Source: Clostridia bacterium
GTDB taxonomy: Bacteria > Bacillota > Clostridia > Christensenellales > Borkfalkiaceae
NCBI GenBank assembly: GCA_017457215.1
Contig: JAFTHU010000009.1
Coordinates: 62,001-126,000, forward strand
Length of the DNA: 64,000 nt
Direction of reading: 5' to 3'
Of the stretch, positions 23,352-31,632 are shown one piece after another. Position 1 is the first letter of the stretch. Each line of letters begins with the position of its first letter. The position numbers were made by a program, and so were the translations under genes. The notes under the pieces were generated by a model that was not told the origin of the DNA, made no database searches, and saw nothing but the letters and a program-made list of their open reading frames with translations.

Positions 23352-24518
23352 TTAAATAAAAGGCCGTTCTACCTTAATAACGCAAAAACAATTCGGTTTG
23401 TATTCTTGGATTTTTTCTGCGACTCTGTTTTCTGCCTCTTCCGCCTCCATTTTGCAGTCGGTAGGGAGCAGTAAATCAAAAATGACGTTGACGTTCGTTT
23501 CGCCTATCGTCATACGGAAATCGTGAATGCTAAACCTTTCGTCCACCGATTTTGCCGCCTTCACCGCTGCGTCGTGCATTTCATTGACAAGCGGGTCATT
23601 CATAACCAGTGGGTCGAGGTGAATGGTAACGATACAGCCAAAGCGTTCGTGCATATCCCGCTCCATTCTATCTACCTCTTCGTGGGCAATATTAATATCC
23701 TCTTCCGAGTTTACTTCGGCGTGGAAAGAAACGATTTGTCTGCCCGGACCGTAATCGTGTACCATAACGTCATGAATACCGATAATGCGTGGATAATCTT
23801 TCGTGAAAGCATAAATTTGCTTGATAAAATCGGGGTCGGGGGGAGAACCGAGTAAAAGGTCGATGGTTTCCTTTGCGGCTTTTATGCCCGTAAACAGAAT
23901 AAAAACGGCGACGAGGATACCCGCGTATCCGTCGATACGCCAACCCCAAACACGCGCAACGACAGAGGAAACGAGTACGAGCGTCGTTGCAATGCAATCG
24001 GTCAAACTGTCGAAAGCGGCGGCTTTAAGAGGGGTTGAGTTGATGGTTTTTGCAATTTTGCCATAGAAGAAAAACAGCCAAACTTTGACGAGAATCGCCG
24101 CACCGAGAATTATCAGCGTCGCAATACCGACGGTGGGCGTTTGCGGGTGCATAATTTTATCCGCAGAGGAGGTCAAAAGCTCAAACCCGACCAAGATAAT
24201 AAGCATATCGACGATAAAGCCCGTAACGTATTCTAAACGTCCGTGGCCTAAAGGGTGTTCTTTATCGACAGGCTTGTTCGCGAGGCGGAACCCGATGAGC
24301 GCAACGACGGACGAGCCCGCGTCCGAGATGTTGTTAAAGGCGTCTGCAATGATGGCAACGGAATGGGCGATTAAACCCATGGTCAGTTTTCCTGCAAAGA
24401 GCAGAACGTTTAAAATAATGCCCGTGATGCCGCCAAGAGCAGCGTATTTACCGCGTACTTTTGGGTCGCGCGGGTCTTTATTTTTGCCGATAAAAATTCT
24501 AGTGAGTAAATTCGTCAT
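23352..24518 (-). CDS. Cation diffusion facilitator (CDF) family metal exporter
   Basis: The 388-residue protein has about six membrane helices (residues 25-220) and a cytosolic C-terminal domain with a further extension. Helix 2 contains AHSVAIIADAFNNISDAGSS and helix 5 contains AFDSLTDCIATT. Where Zn exporters such as YiiP have an HxxxD site in helix 5, this protein has DxxxD, a change seen in Mn or Fe/Mn exporters, so the ion may be Mn2+ rather than Zn2+; this is inference. The protein would export metal using proton exchange. It has its own promoter at 24569-24597. Confidence 0.92.
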   Translation of the reverse strand: MTNLLTRIFIGKNKDPRDPKVRGKYAALGGITGIILNVLLFAGKLTMGLIAHSVAIIADAFNNISDAGSSVVALIGFRLANKPVDKEHPLGHGRLEYVTGFIVDMLIILVGFELLTSSADKIMHPQTPTVGIATLIILGAAILVKVWLFFFYGKIAKTINSTPLKAAAFDSLTDCIATTLVLVSSVVARVWGWRIDGYAGILVAVFILFTGIKAAKETIDLLLGSPPDPDFIKQIYAFTKDYPRIIGIHDVMVHDYGPGRQIVSFHAEVNSEEDINIAHEEVDRMERDMHERFGCIVTIHLDPLVMNDPLVNEMHDAAVKAAKSVDERFSIHDFRMTIGETNVNVIFDLLLPTDCKMEAEEAENRVAEKIQEYKPNCFCVIKVERPFI

Positions 24519-24568
24519 AAAATCCGTCCGTAAAAAGCAATGAGTACGTATGGCATGTACACAATGCT

Positions 24569-24597
24569 ATTATATGCAAAATGGTAAAGTTTGTCAA
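24569..24597 (-). promoter_or_regulatory. Promoter of the CDF exporter gene
   Basis: On the minus strand TTGACA (24592-24597), 17 nt, TATAAT (24569-24574). Confidence 0.85.
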
Positions 24598-24630
24598 ACA
24601 AAAAAGCCAACCACGTGGGTCGGCTTTTCC
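24598..24630 (-). terminator. Terminator after the decarboxylase beta/small membrane protein operon
   Basis: AAAAGCC-AACC-ACGT-GGGT-CGGCTTTT; on the minus strand the stem is followed by six T. Confidence 0.75.
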
Positions 24631-24642
24631 AAATATTTTCCG

Positions 24643-24864
24643 TTAATTGGAAACATCGTTATCGGGATTTTGGTTTTCCGCTTTCTTTTTCTTATACTCT
24701 TCGCATTTTGCGATGACGAAAGAGGTCAATTTTACAGCGATGATAATCAAAGCGATTACGACGAAGATTGCAAGAAGTCCCTGCCAAAGGAATTTCAGTG
24801 TGGGCTTGATAACTTCCCAGTTCATCGGGTCGAGATTTTTAAATGCTAATAACATATTCCACAT
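24643..24864 (-). CDS. Small single-span membrane protein (OadG-like candidate)
   Basis: The 73-residue protein has one strong membrane segment (about residues 28-52, WQGLLAIFVVIALIIIAVKL) followed by a Lys/Glu/Asn-rich cytosolic tail. It lies 20 nt after the gene for the Na+-pumping decarboxylase beta subunit and shares its terminator. Gamma subunits (OadG) of such decarboxylases are short single-span proteins with a polar tail that hold the complex together, so this may be one, but the sequence itself has no diagnostic motif. A neutral call would be small membrane protein of unknown function. Confidence 0.6.
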   Translation of the reverse strand: MWNMLLAFKNLDPMNWEVIKPTLKFLWQGLLAIFVVIALIIIAVKLTSFVIAKCEEYKKKKAENQNPDNDVSN

Positions 24865-24884
24865 AATACTACCTCCTTATACCG

Positions 24885-26000
24885 TTAGAACAAGATTCCA
24901 AGAATCAAACCGCCGACAATTGCCGAGGCTATTTGTCCGGACACGTTTGCGCCGACTGCGTGCATCAAAAGGTGGTTGGACGTGTCTTCTTTAACGCCCA
25001 TTTTTTCTACGACGCGCGCCGCCATAGGGAATGCGGAAATCCCTGCTGCACCCAGCATAGGATTGATTTTTTCTTTGCTAAACAAATTCATAAATTTCGC
25101 ACACATAACGCCGCCGATTGTATCGAAAACGAATGCGAACAAGCCGAGCGCCATGATAAGCAGCGTTTCTATCGCAAGGAAATCTGAACCTTGCATTTGG
25201 AATGCAATCGTGATACCAAGAAGCAAGGTGATGATGTTCGAAAAGGTCGTTTGCGCTGTTTCCGAAAGAGAGCCTAAAACACCGCATTCACGGAGCAGGT
25301 TACCGAACATTAACATACCGACGAGAGAGAGCGAATCGGGCGCAATCAACCCCGAAATTACGGAAACGATAATCGGGAAGAGAATACGCGTCAAGCGAGA
25401 AACTTGCTTCGCGCTGTATTTCATTTTAATAAGACGTTCCTTTTTCGTTGTGCACATTTTTACAACGGCGGGCTGTACGATAGGTACGAGCGCCATATAC
25501 GAATAGGCAACGACCATAATAGGACCAAGGTAGTTGGACGCAACTTGTTGCGCTACCAAAATAGCAGTAGGACCGTCTGCCGCGCCGATAATACCGATAG
25601 ACGCCGCGTCGTTTAAGGGGAAACCAAGCATCGCTGCCAAAATAATGGTGATGAAGATACCCAGCTGTGCTGCGCCGCCCAAAAGGAAGAGTTTCGGATT
25701 TGTAAGAAGAGGCCCGAAGTCGATCATACAACCGATACCGATAAAGAGCAATAAAGGCATTGCTTCACTTGCGCTGATGCCCACCTTAAACAGGGAAGCC
25801 AAAATACCGAGGTGCTCGGGGTCTTCACTGATAACGGGGGATAAGGGCAGGTTGACCAAAATTGCGCCAAAGCCCATAGGTAATAAAAGGGCGGGCTCCA
25901 TATCCTTTTTGATGGCAAGGAAAATAAGTAAGCCGCCGATAAGCCACATTACGGGCTGTTGCCACGTGAGAGCTTTAAAGCCTTGCAAGAGAAAGTCCAT
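24885..26000 (-). CDS. Sodium ion-translocating decarboxylase, beta subunit
   Basis: The 371-residue polytopic protein matches OadB/GcdB/MmdB, the membrane subunit that couples decarboxylation of a biotin-bound carboxyl group to Na+ export. Signatures: LLPMGFGAILVNLP, IGCMIDFGPLL, GAAQLGIF, GIIGAADGPTAI with the conserved membrane Asp, and HAVGANVSGQIASAI at the end. I use the ATG at 26000, which follows GGAGA by 5 nt; the TTG at 26012 would lie upstream of that site. No alpha (carboxyltransferase) or biotin-carrier gene is in the window, so the substrate cannot be told. Confidence 0.92.
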   Translation of the reverse strand: MDFLLQGFKALTWQQPVMWLIGGLLIFLAIKKDMEPALLLPMGFGAILVNLPLSPVISEDPEHLGILASLFKVGISASEAMPLLLFIGIGCMIDFGPLLTNPKLFLLGGAAQLGIFITIILAAMLGFPLNDAASIGIIGAADGPTAILVAQQVASNYLGPIMVVAYSYMALVPIVQPAVVKMCTTKKERLIKMKYSAKQVSRLTRILFPIIVSVISGLIAPDSLSLVGMLMFGNLLRECGVLGSLSETAQTTFSNIITLLLGITIAFQMQGSDFLAIETLLIMALGLFAFVFDTIGGVMCAKFMNLFSKEKINPMLGAAGISAFPMAARVVEKMGVKEDTSNHLLMHAVGANVSGQIASAIVGGLILGILF

Positions 26001-26029
26001 AAAAATCTCCAATATTATTTTTCGTATTT

Positions 26030-26058
26030 ATTATAAAATAATAAAAAATAGATGTCAA
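26030..26058 (-). promoter_or_regulatory. Promoter of the decarboxylase beta operon
   Basis: On the minus strand TTGACA (26053-26058), 17 nt, TATAAT (26030-26035): a perfect consensus. Confidence 0.88.
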
Positions 26059-26128
26059 GAAAAAAAAGGAAAAAAGGAAAGAAAATCAAAAAAGAAAATA
26101 AAAAATAGGAAAAATCGGTAAAAAACGC

Positions 26129-26157
26129 TTGCCTTTATCGCTAAAATTATATATAAT
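26129..26157 (+). promoter_or_regulatory. Promoter of rplS
   Basis: TTGCCT (26129-26134), 17 nt, TATAAT (26152-26157). Confidence 0.75.
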
Positions 26158-26173
26158 AGTTGTCGACTTCGAG

Positions 26174-26229
26174 CGTTCCGCTGCCTTTTTATTGGGCGTG
26201 ATGAGGAATCACGCAGCGGGTTATGAACG
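26174..26229 (+). promoter_or_regulatory. Structured L19-type leader of rplS
   Basis: CGTTC (26174-26178) pairs with GAACG (26225-26229), CCGCTGC (26178-26184) with GCAGCGG (26213-26219), and GCGTGAT (26196-26202) with ATCACGC (26208-26214), giving a multi-part hairpin starting about 10 nt after the promoter. It sits where Firmicutes L19 leaders occur and probably mediates autogenous control by L19. Confidence 0.65.
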
Positions 26230-26258
26230 TTTCGTAAATAACGGAGGTAAAGTCTAAA

Positions 26259-26603
26259 ATGAAAGGAATCATCGAAGCTATCAACGCTGAAAGCATGAAA
26301 TCCGAAGTTCCCGCATTCAACGTAGGCGACACGATTAAGGTTGGTTACAAAATTATCGAAGGCGGCAAAGAACGTGTACAGAACTTCGAGGGCGTCGTAA
26401 TCGCAAAGAAAAACGGCGGCATTTCCGAAACTTTCACCGTGCGCCACATTTCCTATGGCGTTGGCGTAGAAAAAACCTATCCTCTTCATTCCCCGAAGAT
26501 TGCATCCATCACGGTTGTTAGAAAGGGTAAAGTTAGAAGAGCGAAGTTGTATTATCTGCGCGGTCTTACCGGTAAAGCGGCAAAGGTTAAGGAAAAAATT
26601 TAA
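26259..26603 (+). CDS. rplS: 50S ribosomal protein L19
   Basis: The 114-residue protein has the standard L19 length and pattern: [27 protein letters not shown] [30 protein letters not shown], and the C-terminal [20 protein letters not shown]. It lies at the 30S-50S interface. An ACGGAGGT ribosome site precedes the ATG. In many Firmicutes rplS follows trmD/rimM; here it stands alone with its own promoter, leader and terminator. Confidence 0.97.
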   Translation: MKGIIEAINAESMKSEVPAFNVGDTIKVGYKIIEGGKERVQNFEGVVIAKKNGGISETFTVRHISYGVGVEKTYPLHSPKIASITVVRKGKVRRAKLYYLRGLTGKAAKVKEKI

Positions 26604-26630
26604 CAATCGGATACAAAAACCGAAAGAGTG

Positions 26631-26665
26631 GATTCGCCCAAAGTCAAAGGCGAATCTATTTTTTT
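26631..26665 (+). terminator. Terminator after rplS
   Basis: GATTCGCC (26631-26638) pairs with GGCGAATC (26649-26656), followed by seven T. Confidence 0.85.
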
Positions 26666-26697
26666 GTAAAAAAACAAAAATCCCCCCTCTAATTCGG

Positions 26698-26726
26698 TTT
26701 ACTTTTTCGTTCGATTCCTTTATAAT
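26698..26726 (+). promoter_or_regulatory. Promoter upstream of the GT-C-like membrane protein
   Basis: TTTACT (26698-26703), 17 nt, TATAAT (26721-26726). Confidence 0.65.
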
Positions 26727-26809
26727 GAAGAACAGGAATATATAAGGAAGGGAGTTTTTCTTTTCCGTACAACGGAAAGGGAAAGAAGAACAACCGAAAA
26801 GGACTTGGT

Positions 26810-28747
26810 ATGAAAAATTTTTTCAAAAAAATCAAAGCGTATACTTGGGCGTTGATTTTACTCGTCGTTGTGTATTTTACGGCGGGTATGTTTACCCTCG
26901 GCAGTACGCAAACAGAGGGAAAAGCATTTTATTTAGAGGCGAATAAAACGGCTTATTTTAGCATTTCCCGCGGCGAAACGGGCAGAAAATTAGATGATAT
27001 TTACGTCAATATCGGTAGAATTTATACGGTAGACAGCGGCATTGCGAAAGTGGACGTAAAATACTACGCAGGCGATGAAACCAATCCTACTTCTACCAGT
27101 ACGAAATGGACGGCGTTAAATACCGTTTATTTTGCAAACGGTTACAGCGTATCTTCTGCAGTGAAAGATAAAGACGCGCAGTTTAACTGGTCGCCGTTGG
27201 CTTTGGATGCAGCCAAGAGCCGTGCATTCTTCTCGATTACGTCCGACGTCGCTTTGGAAATCAACGAAATGGTTTGCCTTGACCAAAACGGGGAAAAATT
27301 TGTCATTCGTTCGCATACGCCCTCTACGGGGTCGCATTACGAATCGGCAGAAAAACTGTACGTTTGCGACGCACAAGATACTTTTTCGCTGAACAAAGAG
27401 TTTAAATATAACTTTACGCAAGAGGAAAAACATTATTTAAATTCTGCGTTGACGGTTATGAGTGGAAAGACGATTTTGGACGGAGCAAAATATTCAATCG
27501 ACGCCGATTATAATTTCTTGGCGACCCTTCTTTTCGTGCCGACCCTTTCTATGTTCGGCGTAAATACGTTTGCGCTTCGTTTGCCGGTGTTTATCGCTTC
27601 TTGCGTGTTGCTTGTGTTTGCGGCGTTGCTTATTCGCGATTTGACCAAGAGTGAAAAACTTTCCTTTGCGTTTGCAACGGTGCTTGCATTCGGCGGAATG
27701 TTAACGACGGTAGGTAGAATCGGCGTTCCCTATATGTTTGTAGCGAGCGCGTTGGTTGCAAGTTTGTATTTCATGCATCGTTTCTTTGCACGCGGCATTT
27801 CTTCCAAGAAAGTTGTCAAGGGCGCTACGAACGTATTGCTTTCGGGCGTATTTGCAGCATTGGCAATGTCGATGGACGTTACGGCGGGGTTACCCGTGGT
27901 AGGAATCCTCGTGCTCTTCTTCTTCGGGCTTCGCCGTCAGAAAGCGGCGTACGCTTTGGAAATGAAAAAGACGGGTACGGCGGATGAAAAAGCAGTAAAA
28001 CTCGTACGGGAAAAATACGAAGAGAAAAACCGTATTGCTTTGGGTTTTGCGGCGTTGTCGTTCATTGCTTTGACTATATTTACCGTATTGATTTCGGGGG
28101 TTATAAGCTATTCTGCATACGTAAAAGCGCGTAACGCGGAAAATATGGGATTTCTTACGATTTTGTTTAAACAGACGGTTGGCTCTGTGCGCGGATTTGT
28201 CAACACCGAATACTTGGCGGGGAACGCCTCCAACGTATTGGCTTGGTGGCTGCCCGTAAAACCCGCAACGTTGTATAGCGCTTGCGCTTGCAATAAATAT
28301 TTAGCGGTAAGCGTTATTCCGAATGCGATTGCAACGTACGCGGCGTTTGCTTCGTTTGTGTTCGTGGCGGTGAAAGTCGTGCTCGGTTACGTGAAAAAAT
28401 ATAACGACAAACAAACGCTTCGTCTTCGCAGAAACGCAATCGTGCTGTTTGCGGGTATGCTGTGCGCTATGGTTACGGCTACCGTTCGCGGTGGAGTAAC
28501 GGCGGAAACGGGGATACTCTTCCACGTGTTCTATCTTGGGTTTATCGCGTTGGCGGCGACGCAGTTGCCCGCGCCTGAAACGAAGAAAGTAAAACTTCTT
28601 TCGAACGTGGCGATTTGGTCATTCGTTGGATTGGTTGCGGTGAATTTTATTTTGAGTTTGCCGGCCATCTACGGATTTGCCGCTCCTACAGGTTGGGCGA
28701 AAGCGTTCGGTTGGACGGCTTGGCTGAACAACGGATTCTTTAGATAA
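26810..28747 (+). CDS. Polytopic membrane protein, GT-C (family 39-like) glycosyltransferase candidate
   Basis: The 645-residue protein has one N-terminal membrane helix (about 12-30), then about 190 extracytoplasmic residues rich in Ser/Thr/Tyr that may form a beta domain, then ten or so membrane helices. The second half starts with a region like the Arnt/PMT core: HYLNSALTVMSGKTILDGAKYSIDADYNF, then FALRLPVFIASCVLLVFAALLIRD. That is the LP..R.P. pattern of polyprenyl-phosphate-dependent GT-C enzymes. The catalytic DE pair normally found in the first loop is not obvious, so enzyme activity is uncertain. Monocistronic between its promoter and the terminator at 28761-28798. Confidence 0.6.
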   Translation: MKNFFKKIKAYTWALILLVVVYFTAGMFTLGSTQTEGKAFYLEANKTAYFSISRGETGRKLDDIYVNIGRIYTVDSGIAKVDVKYYAGDETNPTSTSTKWTALNTVYFANGYSVSSAVKDKDAQFNWSPLALDAAKSRAFFSITSDVALEINEMVCLDQNGEKFVIRSHTPSTGSHYESAEKLYVCDAQDTFSLNKEFKYNFTQEEKHYLNSALTVMSGKTILDGAKYSIDADYNFLATLLFVPTLSMFGVNTFALRLPVFIASCVLLVFAALLIRDLTKSEKLSFAFATVLAFGGMLTTVGRIGVPYMFVASALVASLYFMHRFFARGISSKKVVKGATNVLLSGVFAALAMSMDVTAGLPVVGILVLFFFGLRRQKAAYALEMKKTGTADEKAVKLVREKYEEKNRIALGFAALSFIALTIFTVLISGVISYSAYVKARNAENMGFLTILFKQTVGSVRGFVNTEYLAGNASNVLAWWLPVKPATLYSACACNKYLAVSVIPNAIATYAAFASFVFVAVKVVLGYVKKYNDKQTLRLRRNAIVLFAGMLCAMVTATVRGGVTAETGILFHVFYLGFIALAATQLPAPETKKVKLLSNVAIWSFVGLVAVNFILSLPAIYGFAAPTGWAKAFGWTAWLNNGFFR

Positions 28748-28760
28748 TACAAACGGAAAG

Positions 28761-28798
28761 ACGGAATCTGATGGGCGCGCGCCTGCGGATTTCGTTTT
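28761..28798 (+). terminator. Terminator after the GT-C-like gene
   Basis: ACGGAATCTG (28761-28770) pairs, with two wobbles, with CGGATTTCGT (28785-28794), with GGCGC/GCGCC inside, followed by a T-run. It overlaps an upstream extension of the comM frame, which argues for the later comM start. Confidence 0.7.
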
Positions 28799-28848
28799 TC
28801 GCCTTTCAACGCCGTGTTTTTTCGGCAAGGTTATTTCGAGGGAACAGT

Positions 28849-30384
28849 ATGATAGCAAAGGTACAGAGTTACGCGCTTTCTGGGTTGGAAGGCGTATGCG
28901 TTACGGTGGAAGCGGACGTTTCCAAGGGCTTGCCCGCTTATGAAATGGTGGGATTGCCTGACGCAGCGGTAAAGGAATCGAAAGAGCGTGTGCGCAGTGC
29001 AATCAAAAACAGTGCGTTGGAATTCCCCGCGCATAAAGTTACCGTAAACCTTGCGCCTGCGTACGTAAAAAAAGAGGGATCGTCATTTGATTTGCCCGTG
29101 GCAATCAGTTTGCTGTTGGCGTACGGGGAATTGCAAGCGGACGCCAGCGGATACATTTTCCTTGGAGAGTTGGCATTAAACGGTGATCTGCGCCCCGTTT
29201 CAGGGGTTTTGCCGTCGATTATTTCCGCGCGGGACAGAGGTTTTGTAAAATTTATCGTACCCAAGGACAATGAGAAAGAGGCGGGATATATCGAGGGCGT
29301 CAGCGTCTATGCGGCAAAAAATTTAAAAGAAGTAGTAGATCATCTTTCGGGGTTAACGCCTTTAAAAGCTGTGCCTGCGGCGTCTTTCGCTGCGGCAACG
29401 GCACAAAAAGAGACCTCGCACGATTTATCCTTTGTAAAAGGTCAGGCGATTGCAAAGCGCGCGCTAGAAGTGGCGGTTGCAGGCGGGCATAACGTGCTGT
29501 TTGTCGGCCCGCCCGGAAGCGGTAAAACGATGTTGGCACGGGCTTTGCCCACCGTTCTGCCCGATATGTCTTTTGAAGAAGCGTTAGAGATTACAAAAAT
29601 ACACTCGGTAGCAGGGACGCTGGGCGAGGAGGGTATCGTTACCGTTCGTCCGTTCCGTAGCCCCCATCATACGGCAACGACGGTTTCCCTTTGCGGGGGC
29701 GGTAATAAGACGGTGCATCCGGGGGAAATCAGTCTTGCGCACGGCGGCGTTTTGTTTTTGGACGAATTGCCAGAGTACAAGCGTTCGTCTTTGGAATCTC
29801 TTCGCCAGCCGTTAGAGGACGGCGTTATCACGATTTCGCGCGCAGGCGGTACGGTAACCTATCCTGCGTCCTTTATGTTGTGCGCTAGCATGAATCCTTG
29901 TCCTTGCGGGCATTTCGGAAGCCGTAAGCGGCGTTGTCATTGTACGCCGAACGATATCAGAAAATACCGTGCAAAAATTTCCGGTCCGCTTTTGGACAGA
30001 ATCGATATTCAGGTGGAAGTGGACGGTGTGGAATACGCGGATTTGGTGGCGAAAACCAAAGAGGAAACGAGCGCGGCGGTAAAAGCGCGCGCCGACAGCG
30101 CTAGAAGAATTCAGCGTGAACGCTTTGCGGGCAGTAAGATACAGTCCAATGCGGAAATGGGCGAAAAGGAAATGCGCGAATACTGTCGCTTGAATAAGGA
30201 ATGCGAAGAGGTGTTAAAAGAAGCCTTTGAGCAGTTGCATCTTTCCGCGCGCGCCCGTTCGCGTATTTTAAAGGTTGCGCGTACGATTGCCGATTTGGAA
30301 CTTTGCGAAGAAATCACAGCGGAACACTTATACGAAGCAATTTCCTATCGTACGTATGGAGCAGAACTTTCCGATTTAGACTAA
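28849..30384 (+). CDS. comM: YifB/ComM family Mg-chelatase-like AAA ATPase
   Basis: The 511-residue protein has an N-terminal Lon-protease-like fold (VTVEADVSKGLPAYEMVGLPD), a central AAA module with Walker A GPPGSGKTML, Walker B GGVLFLDELPEYKR, and a Zn-like CPCGHFGSRKRRCHC loop, and a C-terminal helical domain. ComM is a hexameric helicase that promotes branch migration during natural transformation. Start at 28849 is set by GAGGGA 7 nt upstream and the family's M.AKVQSYALSGLEG opening. Neighbour dprA, two genes later, is also a transformation protein. Confidence 0.93.
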   Translation: MIAKVQSYALSGLEGVCVTVEADVSKGLPAYEMVGLPDAAVKESKERVRSAIKNSALEFPAHKVTVNLAPAYVKKEGSSFDLPVAISLLLAYGELQADASGYIFLGELALNGDLRPVSGVLPSIISARDRGFVKFIVPKDNEKEAGYIEGVSVYAAKNLKEVVDHLSGLTPLKAVPAASFAAATAQKETSHDLSFVKGQAIAKRALEVAVAGGHNVLFVGPPGSGKTMLARALPTVLPDMSFEEALEITKIHSVAGTLGEEGIVTVRPFRSPHHTATTVSLCGGGNKTVHPGEISLAHGGVLFLDELPEYKRSSLESLRQPLEDGVITISRAGGTVTYPASFMLCASMNPCPCGHFGSRKRRCHCTPNDIRKYRAKISGPLLDRIDIQVEVDGVEYADLVAKTKEETSAAVKARADSARRIQRERFAGSKIQSNAEMGEKEMREYCRLNKECEEVLKEAFEQLHLSARARSRILKVARTIADLELCEEITAEHLYEAISYRTYGAELSDLD

Positions 30385-30696
30385 ATGGGGGTTGGCGCGT
30401 TGTTGCATTTTATAAAAGACAATCTTTTTTTGAGCGTTTACATAGGATATATCATAGCAGTATCGTTGACGGCGTTTATTGCATATGCGGCGGATAAAAG
30501 AAAAGCGATACGGGGCGCGTGGAGAATCCCCGAAGCGACGCTTTTGGGCTTATCCTTTTTCGGCGGCGCGTTGGGCGGATACTTTGCTATGCAAACTGTT
30601 CGGCACAAGACGAAAAAATGGTATTTTCATTTTATCAATATCATAGGCTTGCTTTGGCAAATAGGTGTTTTGGCATTATTGCTGGTACGGAGATAG
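30385..30696 (+). CDS. DUF1294 family membrane protein
   Basis: The 103-residue protein has three membrane segments. It shows the DUF1294 pattern: AYAADKRKAIRGAWRIPEATLLGLSFFGGALGGYFAMQ followed by RHKTKKWYF. Function is unknown. The ATG directly follows the comM stop codon with no gap, so it relies on translational coupling. Confidence 0.85.
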   Translation: MGVGALLHFIKDNLFLSVYIGYIIAVSLTAFIAYAADKRKAIRGAWRIPEATLLGLSFFGGALGGYFAMQTVRHKTKKWYFHFINIIGLLWQIGVLALLLVRR

Positions 30697-30708
30697 ACAA
30701 GGAGCAGT

Positions 30709-31575
30709 ATGTTATCGACGGCAGAACAAATCAAAAAATACGTCGTGGAAATTCCTCGCGGAGTACGGGAATATCCCAAAGAATGGGAAAATCTCCCCGA
30801 TTCCCCCGAAATTTTGTACGCCATCGGGGACGTTTCCTTGTTGCGCCGTAGGAAATTCGTGATAATCGGCTCTCGCAGGACGCCTTCTGCGGCGATAAAA
30901 CTCGGTGAAACGATTGCGCGTGAACTTACGTCGTCTTTCGCAATCGTTACGGGGACGGCAGACGGAGGGGATACGGCAGCGATAGAGGGCGCTTTAAACG
31001 GCGGAGTGATTTGTTTGTTGGCGGGCGGATTTTCCGCTGTTCCGCAAGGAAATTTGCCGCTTTTAGAGCGCGTGGCAAAAAAAGGGTTGCTTTTATCTGT
31101 GCATCCGTTTGACGCTTCGGTTCGCACGTTTTCTTACGAATACCGCAATAAATTATTGGCGGCGATTGGCGAGGGAGTGTTGGTGCTCGGTGCAGGAGAA
31201 AAGAGCGGTTCGCTGATTACGGCGAAATACGCCGAGAAGTTTGAAAAACCGATATTTGCGTTGCCCTATCCACCGAATACCGCGACGGGTGCTGGCTGTA
31301 ACGATTTGCTTAAAAAAGGTGGGCGGTTAACGGAAAATGCGGAAGATATCCTTTCTTTTTACGGATTGAATGGGGCGTCTTGCCGAGAGAAACCGTCGCT
31401 TTCTTCCGACGAAGAAAAAATATACCAAGCCTTGCAAGAGGAAACGGAAAGCCATATCAGCGAACTTTCTCTTAAGACGGGAATTCCCGTATTTAAGCTT
31501 CGTGCCGTCTTGTCGGCGTTAGAGGTAAAGGGATTGACGGTGTCCTTGGGCGGGAATCGTTATTCTGTGGTATAA
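30709..31575 (+). CDS. dprA: DNA-processing protein DprA/Smf-like
   Basis: DprA binds incoming single-stranded DNA and loads RecA during transformation. The 288-residue chain has the Rossmann-like core: FVIIGSRRTPSAAIKLG, VTGTADGGDTAAIEGAL, SYEYRNKLLAAIGEGVLVLGA, and GSLITAKYAEKFEKPIFALP. The C-terminal 60 residues look like the winged-helix domain (EEKIYQALQEETESHISELS). The usual SGxAxGID motif is altered to GTADGGD, so the protein is divergent. It lies 12 nt after the DUF1294 gene. Confidence 0.9.
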   Translation: MLSTAEQIKKYVVEIPRGVREYPKEWENLPDSPEILYAIGDVSLLRRRKFVIIGSRRTPSAAIKLGETIARELTSSFAIVTGTADGGDTAAIEGALNGGVICLLAGGFSAVPQGNLPLLERVAKKGLLLSVHPFDASVRTFSYEYRNKLLAAIGEGVLVLGAGEKSGSLITAKYAEKFEKPIFALPYPPNTATGAGCNDLLKKGGRLTENAEDILSFYGLNGASCREKPSLSSDEEKIYQALQEETESHISELSLKTGIPVFKLRAVLSALEVKGLTVSLGGNRYSVV

Positions 31576-31632
31576 ACGGAGAAAAAATCGCGTATAAAAT
31601 AACAAAAAAACTAAAAATTTAAGGAATAGAGA

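Noticed and set aside
28771..28848. Longer N-terminus for comM
   Set aside because: The extension overlaps a terminator hairpin, and the later ATG at 28849 has a ribosome site and the family start.
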